64,000 nt of DNA from Pyrocephalus nanus. Taxonomy: Eukaryota > Chordata > Aves > Passeriformes > Tyrannidae. Positions 13,201 to 25,200 of the stretch are shown here, piece by piece. The number at the start of each line of letters is the position of its first letter. Positions within the stretch are counted from its first letter, which is position 1. Location of the stretch: NCBI GenBank assembly GCA_038380795.1, contig CM076276.1, positions 13,778,001-13,842,000 on the forward strand, in the 5' to 3' direction. A model generated the notes under the pieces. The model was not told where the DNA came from. It did no database searches and saw only the letters and a list, made by a program, of their open reading frames with translations. The translations under genes were made by a program, and so were the position numbers.

Positions 13201-16200
13201 AGATGAAAGGCATTACAGGAGAGCAAACTATTCAAGGTTATTATTATTACCTGGATCGCAGTGTAATTTCTTTGACCTCACATGGTGCTAAAACATTTAT
13301 TTCTAAGGATAAACAGCCCCTGCCCAATTACACAATGCTTCTGGGCTTTAACTACAGGCCACTAAGTGAGATAATTGCCTCGTATTCATACTATATGTTC
13401 TCACAGTTACTTGGCAATACATCTCTGAGATTGTTCTGGTAGAAAGAACACATCACCCCCTGCCACAGCCCATTTCTGTGCTTTTTTATGTGTCAAAATG
13501 CTTCATTATCCTCTGCCCGCCCTTGCCTTTGGGCTGAACGCCTCGCTCCCCAAATGGCACTGGCACTGGGGAGGTTCACACAAAGCCCTGGGTCCGTGGG
13601 GCTGGCAGGGGCTTCTCTGTGCCCAGCACTGGTGGGGCTGTGGGACCCTCTGGGCAGGCTCCCCACAGGCAGGAGCACACAGGCAGTTTTTCCAATGTAA
13701 TCTCTGCCTCTAAATCTGCACAGTTCAATGATCATGACCACCAGAGAGGTGGTTTATATGTTTTTATGTTCACAGGAAAGGACTGTGCATTGCTTTGCAC
13801 AGCATCAGCCCGGGCATCTCCTGAGCCTCCATTAAGCTCCCAAACCAGAAATCAGCTTCTTGTCAAGCTCAGGAACTTCAGCAGCTAATTGGAGTTTGTT
13901 TTTTTTTTTTTTTGCTGGAGGTCTGTATAACCATCTCACTGCACTTGGGATCACAGCAGCAAAAAGCCACTTGGGGCATTCTACAAGGTCCCTCACAGTC
14001 TCTAGAGCCCGACCTGGGCTGAAAACCCACCTCCCCTTCACTCTGGAGAGCCATCAGCTTCTCCAAGCCCAGTAACAGACTTTGGTCAAGTCAGATTGAC
14101 TTGAACTCTTGGTCAGTGCTGGAAGGAATAGTACTGGGGTACAAGACAGATGGGCTCAGGCAGGCAGAGCCAACTCTCTGTGCCCTCGGGCCTCAGAATT
14201 TCCAAGTCCTTGTAACTGTTTTTTTTTTTTTTTTTGGGAAACAGGGCAAACAGCGAGGTGGAGGGTGCTGAAAGGATGCCCAAATCCCAGCAAGGGCATG
14301 GCACAGACACAAGGCACCAGGGGACGGATCTGCCAGGTAGAGAGGCTGCATCCAGCTGTTGCAAACAGAGGCTGGTGCTGCTGTTTGGGAGATGGGGTGG
14401 CACAGCAAGGCTTGCTGGAGAAGGGTGACTCACGCGGCTCCCACTGCACCGTTTAGCCCACACTTCAAAGTGTTCTGCAGCTGCTCCAAAGCTCAAATGT
14501 GCTGTAAAGAGGGAATCTAACAGGCAGCCCTGATGTGGTGCCTGTGCCTTCCCTGGTTCAGCCCTTGCTGCTGCAGGAAAACCGAAAGAGTTAAGGGTCA
14601 AATCCTGTTCCGGTACTTTTTGAAGTGCTCGTGTGTGAGAGGTTCTCTCAAAACTTCTCTTGAGCTCAGATATCAATAGTGAGAAGGAGCTGGATGCCCC
14701 TTCTTGCCAAAGCAGTGCTACCTGACTCAGCTCTGCCCTGTCATGCACTGCTGGCAGAGGGAGCTGGTCCCTGCTGCCTCATTCAAGGCTTGGCCTCAGC
14801 CTGGGACACTCCGGGGAGAGCTTTCCTGGCAGAGCGGATGGGGCATAAATGCCCCATGTGGACAACTAACACCCACCACCCTGCCCCGGGGGACACAGAG
14901 CCAGGGGACAGGGCCCCTCTCACCGCTTACGCTGAGCCTGAGTCACTTGTTTGCTTTTTCCCAGCAGTTCAAGTCCAGTGGATCCTCCTGGTCGGATGAA
15001 TCAGGCTTTACGTAAACAACTCCAGACCTGGCTGAACTTCAGGAGCGTTCAAGCAGCTCTTGCTGGCGGGTGCTCCTGTGGCCCAGCCTCTCTGGACGTG
15101 TCTCCACAGGCACAGCATCGCTCTGGGAGGCTGCAGGTGATTTTGGAGGATGCTGATGCCCGGGGGGCTGAGGGACAGGGGTGTGATACAGGGCTGCACG
15201 TGAAGGGCGAGGGGACGCATCCAGGAGTGCTGAGCTCTATTTCTGGCAGCAGGATTTTGGCCAACTCAACACATTTCTTTGCAACTCCACTTGAAACCAG
15301 GAAGGCTTATTACGTCCCTCTCTTCTTCCTAGCGACGCCACGGGAGCTAATTGAATTTGGTTTGTAAAGCACTTGCAAAAGCACAGCCTAAATGCGGTGT
15401 CAAAGCTGGGGCTGTGATTATTTCAGCCAGCGGGAGCTGCCCCTTTCCTTGGATATTTATTGTTCCTGTCTCTACTTTATTTTTATGAATTCCACACATA
15501 CTGGCATGTTTTTAAAGTCAACAACGCTAACAGAATTACTCTCTAAATGTGAAAGCAGGCGCAGTGGAAAAATGCCTTCTGCCATAAAGTGGCAGATAAA
15601 AGGATCTGTCAGCGAACATTCAGGTTTATTGCAGAGGGAAGAGCAAAACAGATCCTGCCTTGGCACGTGTGACAAGCAGGTGGGGGCTCAGGGCAAGGCT
15701 GCTGGACAGTTGGCACCCGCTGTGCTGGTGCTGCTCGTGCTGGGTCTTGCACTTGCACCTTTTCTGGAGGGTGTTTGGACTGGCAGGCGATCAGCCGTGC
15801 TCCAAACTTTCAGGCTTAACACTGAAGGTGATGGGACTTGCTGTATAAAACCACTGCACCGGGTGAGGTAACAGCATGGTTTAGATCATGCTTTGCATCA
15901 TAAAGCCCTGAAGGCAAGGACGAGGGAATTCCTACAGGACTCTGCCCCAGCAAGAGATCCCTGCAAGGATTAAATGCACTTTCTGGCTAAGCTGTTGGAT
16001 TTTTAGTGCTTACCTAGGAACGTCCCAGTGAATCCCAGTGCTAAGAAGCTGGAGATGACAAACAAGGTCCCCACAGCCGAGATGGCCAAGCCTGAGTAAT
16101 AGGTCCAGTGGCAGTCCCAGCCCTCCAGCTTTGGTTGGCTCTTCATGGCTTCTGTGAAGCTGTTGGAGAGACAAGGGCTGTTAAAACAGCAATTCATTAC

Positions 16201-19200
16201 CAACATGACTCCCTTCTCCCTGAGAGATGGAGCTTTGGGAGACAGTGCTGCTGAGGAAGTCGCTTTTCTGGATCCCTTTTCCCCCCTGGACCTACTCAGC
16301 CTCCCAAAAGCAGAAGCAAGGAGCTGAAGCCTGTGAGCAGCCGGGGCTTGACCTGGGACACCTATTTCTACTCACAACCCTTGCTCACTCCTGGAAACAC
16401 CGACCTCCTGACTTGTGATATCAACAGCTTTGTCTGGTTCACCAAATCCCAGCTCTCATCGTGACTGGGAGCTCTGGGACAGGCGCCCTTGCAAGTGCTG
16501 GAGGCTGCGATGCCTCGGCACAGGGCTCGAAGGGTTGGGAACAATGGGCTGGATTATCTCGTGCTCCCACCCCCGTTCCCCTCCATCAAAATATTTTGCA
16601 GCGTTCATGTGTCAGCCACGTGCCCAGGAGTGATTCACGGCCGCAGCCTGACAGTCAGGGGGAGGATTGGAACGGCGAAAGGAAAATACGAGAGACGAGG
16701 CGTTTTCAAGTGCGAACACAGCTCCTCCGTTCCAGCCTGGCTCCGGCATTTCGGGTCTGACCTTCCAAACACTAGTCTGTGATCGGAATAACGGTGACCC
16801 CTCCCTTCAGCCCCTTGAACTCTGCCCAGAGCCGGGCTTGGCAGGCTCAGCATCGCACATGGCTCCGACACAAACGCACGGTGACAGAGGAGACAACATC
16901 GCGATTAAAAAAACACCACTAATAACAGCGAGAGGAGATAACAGACCCGCAGAGCTCTACACGGCGTTTCTCCACATGTTGTTGACACATGAGGTAGGAA
17001 ACTTTGAGCCTTTCTCTAATGAGCACCCTGGAGGCTGAAATTCAAGTGGAATAACAGCTCTCCCATGCCTCTGGCCACTGCTGCCTGTGAGTGGCAGGGC
17101 CAGGAGTGCTGCTCCTGCCCGCGGTCCCAGGCTCCTCAGCTGGAAAGGGCTTCCATGGTGCTATCTGCAGGGCTTGGGATAGTTTTTTTTTCCTGATGTC
17201 CCTCTTCTCTAAGCACTGCAAATCCCTGCATTTTTTCTCCGCTGCCCAAATGAAAACTGAGAGAGACAGCCAGTCCTGCCTCCGTGGCTGATGGAAAGGC
17301 AGCTGGAAATCTTTTGGAGGCTCAAATGGTGGTAAGTTCAAAGCACCAAGCAAGTACAGGATAATATTTAAACTCTGCGGTTTAGGGATCTGATGATATT
17401 TCTTATACTTCTTGGAGCTTGTTTCTACTAGACTTTCCATTGCTGAGAGGTTTTCAGGACCCCCAGAGCAAGACATTTAATCTTCACTTTGGACTCAAGC
17501 AAGGAAACAAAACACGGAATAAATGTAACGTTCTTGGGAGTGAGCAAGAACACATCTTGGTGATTTACACTCTGGAAATTACAGGGAAGTTCCCTTTTCC
17601 AGGGAGCCAAGCACAGGCAGGGAATGACAACATGGCCCCAGGCAATGTAATGGTGTCCCCAGGGCTGGCCCTCCTCCAGCACCCAGCACAGCTCTCTGCA
17701 ATCACCAGGCTCACACTGGCTAAGCTTAAAATCATTTTTGATGGGAAGACACAAATCTGGCTGCACTGTGAAGCAACAGCAGCTGCACACCCCTTTGCAT
17801 CATTTCCCCAGTGTTTATTTTTAAATGACACAAGTCTCCTCTATGAGGAAGCCAAAAAAAATCCATGTCCCTGCTACCAGCACTGACTGGGTTTGGGAGG
17901 AAAGCAATCCCCCTGTAGGGATGTGCCCGTCTGCCTGAGAAATCCTGGCCTGGCTGCGCACTCACAGCACACCTTGACATCCCTGGGGATGCTCTGGAGC
18001 TTTTTGGTCACAAGGAGGAGGATGTTAATGCCTTTCACAGCAGTGGGGTTTGACTTCACATCTGGCCAGGACCCCTCCAGAGGGTACCAGCACTGGGAAG
18101 TATCTCAGAGCAATCAAAAGTCACTGCTGCTGGTCCCTGGGGAGGCAGGTGCCAAGCTGGAATCTGCCTGTATCCCAGGCCCTGGTGAAGAGATGGCAGA
18201 GCACAGAGAGGTACAGTGAGAGCACAGCCCTCAGAGGCTTCTTGCTCTGGATAAGCTGGACTCGCACTGTCTCACATCCTTGAGGCTCCCCTATGATGCT
18301 GGGGACTCAGCTCTGTCTTGGAACATGGAGCAAAAGTGGCTTCAAGAGCACGAACTGGTTGACTTGGAATCAGCACTGGAAGTTTTGCAACCAGCACATG
18401 GTATATGGTTTGTTTTGGAAAAGCTGTCTCCCCTGCTCCAGATGATCACATCCTTCCTTTCCATGGTCGGATAGGCCTGCATTAGTTATTCTCATCAGCA
18501 TGTCTCCCTCGGTTCCCTGCTGTTTAGCTTACAGCTAGAGAGGGAGGTGTTTGCACGGAGATAATGGACTGCCTTTCCCTCTAGGAATGGTTTATATCTT
18601 CCTAAACACACTCTCTATTTGCATTAAACATGATGCGCTCAGGAGTTTTCAGAATTGGTAAATAAACCTTTTAAGCATTTATGGTGCTGGGCCATGACAA
18701 GCAGCACGGAGTCGTCAATTATTCCAGCATCTACAACTGCTCCTTGATGGTGAGAGAGCCTCCCTGGCCATGTTTCTCCCTCCCTGGTAGGGACAGACAA
18801 GGTTTTGGGCATTTCCCTTGTTAGAGAGCCAGTGGTGAAGCCAGTCCCTTTCTTCACGTGCCTCTAAGTCACGTTTGCTACAGCATTTATTTCTGGCTGC
18901 ACAACAAGGCAGCTCAGCACCCAAGAGGACATCAATTAAATCCACGCTTTGTCCCAGTACCTGGAATTGCTTTATGTGCCGAGCAGAGCGATTGCCATGG
19001 TGAGGAGCATCCATCCCTCGTACCGGCGCAGGGGAGGGGGGGGGGGCTGCGACCTACTTTGATCACATACCTGGCTGCTCTCATGAGGATGGCTGCCACC
19101 AGGGAGGGGCCTGGAATGTGCCCCCAGCGTTGGAAGAGAGAAACTGGGGAAATGGGGCTTCCCCTGACACCTCCCCACAGTTGCCAGGGTGAAGCATGAC

Positions 19201-22200
19201 ACCAGAGCCACACGCTCTCCACCAGCTGGGAGAGGCCCAAATCCACCAACTCTGCTCTTGCCAAACTGGCAGGTTTAGCCAATTCCTGGCAGGGTGGGAG
19301 CAGCCAGGGAAGCGGGCATTGTTCTGCCCACCCTTCCCAAAACAGAGAGGTGATTGCTCAGGCACAGCCACCACATGGCTGCTCCACGGGAATCCCAGAA
19401 TGGTTTGGGTTGGAAAGGACCTTAAAGATCATCCAGTCTCGCCCTCTGCCACAGGCAGGGACACCTTCCACTAGACCAGGTTGCTCCAAGCCCTGTCCAT
19501 CCTGGCCTTGAACACTTCCAGGGATGGGGCAGCCACAGTGGCTCTAGGCAACCTGTGCCTGTGTTTCCCCATAAAACATTTCCTCATAAAAGATTTCTTC
19601 CTTATATCTAGTCTGAATCTCTTGTCTTCCTGTTTATCACATAATAAACCCCATGAACTGGAAAACCACTCAAAATGGTTCTGAAATGTGGGGATGGATA
19701 AGTCATGCTGGTGGGGTCCCAGGAAGACAGTGGGAATGAAGAAAATTGGCAGCAGATCCTCTGGCTGGGACACTGACAGGACCTGCAGCCAGGTTTGCAC
19801 AAGCAGGTGCTGATTTATTCAACCAGAAAACTTAAGAAACCAAGCCCAAAACACATCCCCAAAGGCCACATGAAGAAGAAAACCTGGAAACACTGTACTA
19901 AGAGAGAAGCTGAGCTTTTTAGGTCTTGCTGGGGGCCTCTCTCGGTGGCCCCCAGCAAGTGTACTTCGTCATCCCTCTCCTGCAAAGCAGGACAAAGACC
20001 TCATCCAGCAAACTGGGTCGCTGCAGGGAGCAGCCCAGCAGCGCTTCCTTTGCCTGATCCCAAAAATCAGCCTGGAAACTGGGGCTGGCAAGTGCAATTG
20101 GGGCAGAATTGGGCCAGGGGCCAGCAGGCAGCAAGGAAGCAGCCGTGGTGCAGGCGACCAGGGTTTTGGTGACAACAGCCACCACTGCAAGGTGCCACAG
20201 TCACCGAGTGGGATTTCGGTTCATCCCCACCCCTGAGGTTTTGTTCCTCTCAGCTAAAGGAGGCAACGGGGATAAAAACCACCCAGTAGTGCCCAGCAGC
20301 ATACGCTGCAACAAAAGATCTTGTTCATTGGAAAACAGCAACCTCAACAACACTGAAATCGTCCTGCCGATACCACCGGCAATTGTCAGCCTAGTCATCA
20401 TCTTCACAGCTTCTTCTGCCAATTAATGACTTGGCTTTTCTGACAGCACCGGTGTGTGTGTGTTATTTAGGTCAGTCGGGGGCTGTGGCAGCTTCTCCCC
20501 CCACCTCCCATCTCAGCTGCCTGGTTCCCTCATGCAGATGCCGTGGGCAGGAGGTGCCGCCGGCCGCCTGGGGCTTTTCCCGAGCAGCCATCGGAGATTG
20601 CCGGCAGCGTGGCTCGGAGGGGCATCAGCTCCAGCAGGCCAAGCTCGATTCCCATCATCAGACTTGGTCACTTCTGCACACAGGGCCACGTGGTTCTGCG
20701 ATTGATGCAGTTTACAGCACGCTCATTCATGAGAGGCACTACCTGGCAATGACAAACAGCCCCTTTCCTGTGCAAAACCCCATCCCAAGGTGGATTCATT
20801 TTCCTGGAAGTGTCACCTCCAAGTGAGAAATCGGTGGTACCACCGAGCATGTTGCCAGTGGCACTGACTCTTTGGGATTTATCACAGCCCTGGGTCCCCC
20901 AACCCCCTGCCAACCCCCTGTCAGGGTGTGCACGTGGGTGCTGCCTTTAAGCTCGGGGAAACACCCCATGACCTGAAGTTCAGAAGTTCCCACGTCCCTG
21001 CCCTGAGGTGGGCAGTGTGCCAGCGTGTGCCAAAGGCAGCACAGGAGGGTTCAGAGGCAGCACCAGCAACTGATTGCAGAGCTGATGCAGGGAGAGGTAC
21101 CAACAAGGTGGTGAGGGAGGAGAGAGCGACACTGGACGCAAGTCTGGAGGACAGGGAAGGTTGTCACATCCCATGTCACACAGATAACAGTCACAAACTG
21201 CCGGGCCGGCCCACGTGGTGCAGATAGTTCAAAAGTTCAGGAACTGTTTTCACAGATAAGAGCCTCGGTGATGGAAGTTCCCTGCTTCTTGCAGAAAGAA
21301 AAGGCTGTAATGAAAATAATCATTGCACCAACGCAATTAAGGATGCTTGTCTTGCGCACTTGACTAGGCGGGTCCCACCTGGTCACAGGTGACTCCGGGT
21401 TGAAAGCAGAGATTGAAAGCTGATAATGAAGCTCAGAGCTGGGAAGCACCTTAATTGCTTAATGGAGCACAAAGACATCCCTCTTCTTACACACAAGGTA
21501 TCTTTTAGAGCCAAGCTGATATAAGAGCATCACGTCCAGTTGAGGACAGGACCACGGCACAGACCCCATGTGGGGTGGGCGGTGAAGCAGCAGCACAGCC
21601 CAGCTCCCAGGTGCTGTCAGCCGAAATTCCAACCCACTCCTGAAGTTTCTGTCTGCTCTGCCCTCCCCTCCTCCGCCCCCAGCCTGGAGCCTTTCAAAAA
21701 TTCAGTTGCAGAAAGGAAGCAGGTTTTTAAAACCAAAAGAGACATCCCCTGGGCTCCTCATCGCTCCCTGGCAGCCCCCACCCACGTAACAAGTCCCCAG
21801 AGGAGGCAGAGAGGAGTTTTAAAGGCTGGATTACAGCACTGGGGGTGGAGGGACCCCCGAGGCTGCCTTTTTGCTCGCTATCAGCAGCCTGCACGCTCTG
21901 CACAAGCAACCCTGACTGTTATGCAGAGCACAGCCTCCATGGGGCTGAGGAGGGGCAAACCTGCCCCCACCAGCACGCCCAGTACAAGTGACTCAGAGAA
22001 TAAAATGAAGGGAAAAACAAAATAGCGAGTGAGACGTGTCCCTTACAGCGTCCCTGGCCACTGAGATGACAGTGCCCGTGTGGAACAAAACCCCTCTGGT
22101 CAGCTGAACCCCACTTTGCACCTGGCTGGTACCCTCATGCAAGGCCAAGGGGCAAGATGAATCCTTGCCAGGAAGCAAAAGCTCTCCAGGCTTGAGCAGT

Positions 22201-25200
22201 AAGCCTTGGAAGGCTCGCTGAGCTGGGAGTGGATGCACCAAGTCTCCCAGGTGTGTTTTGGGATAACTGCAGCAGTTGCTGCTCTGATGATCCCCCTGAA
22301 ACCATCCCATTACTTCCACAGTTAAGAGCTTGCCTGGCTTGAACAGCCTCCAAAGCCTGCTGGCCATCACTCAGGCCAACTTCAGTGCCAAGGAAAGGCG
22401 AGAGAATAACCCAACCATGTCGAAACATCTGGGCAAAATCAACTTCCCACTGCAGTCATCTGAAAGGCTTTGGCCCATTGTGGTGGGCTGGAATTTCGTC
22501 TGTGTTCTGCTGGGGGTGAGCTGCCCCATCTTTTCTCCTCAAAAACTAAGGTCCAGATGGGGCTTTTCCAGCCCCCTGGATTGATCTTGTCAGCAGTTCC
22601 CACTCAGTGTACTGTGAGTGACCCAGCGAGCCTCGCTGACCCAGGAGCCAGCACGACCACTGGGAACGGAGTTTGTCCTTCCATCAGCCATGTTTTTAAT
22701 TAAAGGCAAGGACAAGGCTTTGCATTGCTTCCCAGACAACAAATGACTATGTAATTTGTGCAAGAGACTGTTGAGACATTCCCCAGCGAAATCCAAGCCC
22801 GCTGTGTCACGGAGACATCAGCAGCACACACACACGCCCTCTGAACTGCCTGCATTCGATTACAGACCTGTTCACTGCAAGCTTTCTTACAGTTTCTGCA
22901 ATCAGCAGTAGCTGGGACAAACACAGAAGGGCAAGGGCAGGTCCTGGTGTCATTTCCAGGAAGGCAGAGCTCTTAAATACATGTGCAAATTCCAACCTGA
23001 GATCTCTTCGCCTGGGAAATTACCCAGAGTACTAAACAACCCATTAGCTCTGACCCTGGTATAATTGAATCTGGGAATTTAGTGAGTCTGTCTCGACTAA
23101 CAGCGGTGAAGATAAAGCCTACCAGATCACAGATAAATTGCTGGCATTGAGGAAATCTTCTGCAGTAAAACCTCTCTGCTGCACTGGGAACACTAAAGGA
23201 CATATTCCCATGGTGTACGGTGTATCAGTCACACAATACTATTAGCAAGCACAGGTAGTGTTTAGAGATGGCAGATAAGAGTTTCAAGAGACTGTTTGCT
23301 AAGTGCACAGGTAATCCTGCTCTTCTGCACAGGAAACTGCGGCTCCTTAAAAGCAGCTTTAATTTTGTTTATGATTTTTACGAGAAAATTAAAAAATTCT
23401 GCTGTTACATATGATCCATCCTGTGCAAACAGCCTTCCTGTCACCTGGGCTGCTCACAGAGGAGAGGAAACATCCCCAGGGAGCAGAGCAAGGAAACCTG
23501 TGACACTCAGTGGCTGGTGAAACAGATGGGCTTGGCCGTGCTGCCACATCCCTTGTCTTTATTACAAACCCTGGAATAAATCTGCTGCTGGCTGGAGTTA
23601 CCCAACCACGGAAAAGCGATGTGCTGGGGCTGGATTCGGCACTGCAGAGCAAATATCCCTTATCCCCCCCACTCCATAGGGGCATTTCTTTCCATGGATA
23701 TACATCAGCAGGGCGAGTTCCTTACCAGTGGCTCCTCACACAGTTCAGCAGCAGGATCACGGCACCCAGGCAGTAACAGGCAGCGTGTGCAGAGCCGAAG
23801 ACTCGGCTGAACACTCGTGTTTTGTGCTCCCATCTGGCCACCTGGAGAGACAACAGAAAACAAAGTGGGTGGTTGGGGATGCCTGGCACACGCTGCCCCG
23901 GGAGCCCGAATCCCACAGCCTTGGCCTCACGTGCTGGGGACACTTTGTGTGGCTTTGTGCAAGGAGCAAGTGGAAGCCACTGATGGGACATGCCTTGAAC
24001 CAAGCCTGGGGATGAAAGCTCCTTCTCCCACCCACGCCAAAGCCTGCTTGCATTGCATATGCCCTTGCACACCAGGTCAGCCAGCAGCATCAAGGCCTGG
24101 GCTGATGGAAAAAAATTAAAAAAAACCAAAAAACCTACACATTAGTTTTGAGAAGTATGAGGCTTGGTGTCCAGCAAGGCTGAGAGCATTGCTAAGAAGG
24201 AAAACAGATCCCTGAGGGGATGCACCACAGGGACACTCAGCTGTCATCTTCTGGGATGTATCACCTCCTATGTCCGGTCTCAGTCTCAGGGATCATACCT
24301 GACAGGAAGAACCCTTCCCAGTGCACATCCAAAAAATCTGCAAGCACTCCCTCAAGTTTGCCCAAGAAAAGATCTGCCAGCCTTGCCCAGAGAAGTGCTT
24401 CCATTTGTACCAGCTGAACCAGCTTGGCCTTTATTAGCACTCAGCAATTGCAGCCATTAGGTCTTATCTGCCCTCCTCACCCATCCCAGCACAGCAGTGA
24501 CAGCCCAGGACTCACATGTACACAGGCAGCATCCCTGAGCAGGCATTAACATCCCTTACAGCACACTTTTCCCTTGCTGCAAGGTTCAGCTCTGTGTTCT
24601 GCAGATGCTGATGGGCCCAAACCTCCCCACAGATGAGGAATTGCCCTCTAACCCTAGGAGGCTGCTGCATGCAGGTGGCTGGAGCTGCTCCCAAAATCCA
24701 CAGGACTAGATCCACCCAAGCCACCAAATCCAGGCTCTGCACCCCCAGCTGATAAAAATCCTTACAAACACTTTGTTCTCTACCTTTCCTGTACCCCTTG
24801 AAAAGCTTGTCGCTGTATTTATCGCCCCTCTTAGGCTCCATTTTCAGGTGCCAAGCCGGAGGTTTGGATCAGACATCAGACCCAAAATTCCAGCCAAGGA
24901 GAGCACACCTGGGCAGTGAAGCAGGAAGTGGGAGTCAGCAGAACATCTCGGCACCAATTTGCTTCTCAGACACGGCTGGCACTTGATTAGCTTCAAATGC
25001 ACTTCACTCCCTCGCATGGAGCCTGGGCAGCTTTTGGGGGCACCTGCAACCCAGCTCTTCATCTACTCTGAATGCAACTGGTAATTTATTGGCTCAATTT
25101 GAGCAGAAAAAGGCAGCTTTACAGGTCTCGCTTTCTTCCCAGGCTGCTGCAGAAGCACAAAGTGCTGCTGGTGGAGGGGGACTGATGGCTTCGGGAGGGG

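Larger units (their letters stand above)
12062..16013 (-). other. PEMT: PEMT intron 4
   Basis: About 3.95 kb with GTAAGC and TTTAG ends. It holds a short antisense CR1 fragment at 12841-12928, a (GAT)5 run at 12605-12619, and T-runs of 15 and 17 at 13899-13913 and 14219-14235. No gene is recognised in it. Confidence 0.9.
16160..23725 (-). other. PEMT: PEMT intron 3
   Basis: About 7.6 kb with GTAAGG and CAACAG ends. It holds one minus-strand CR1 3' fragment at 19391-19650 and a GC-rich perfect inverted repeat at 19925-19959. A CG-enriched patch lies at about 20520-20640. No gene is recognised. Confidence 0.9.

Noticed and set aside
13899..14235. Two T-runs 320 bp apart as possible tails of retrocopies on the minus strand
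   Set aside because: No mRNA-like or SINE-like sequence and no target-site duplication could be recognised beside them; simple T tracts explain them.
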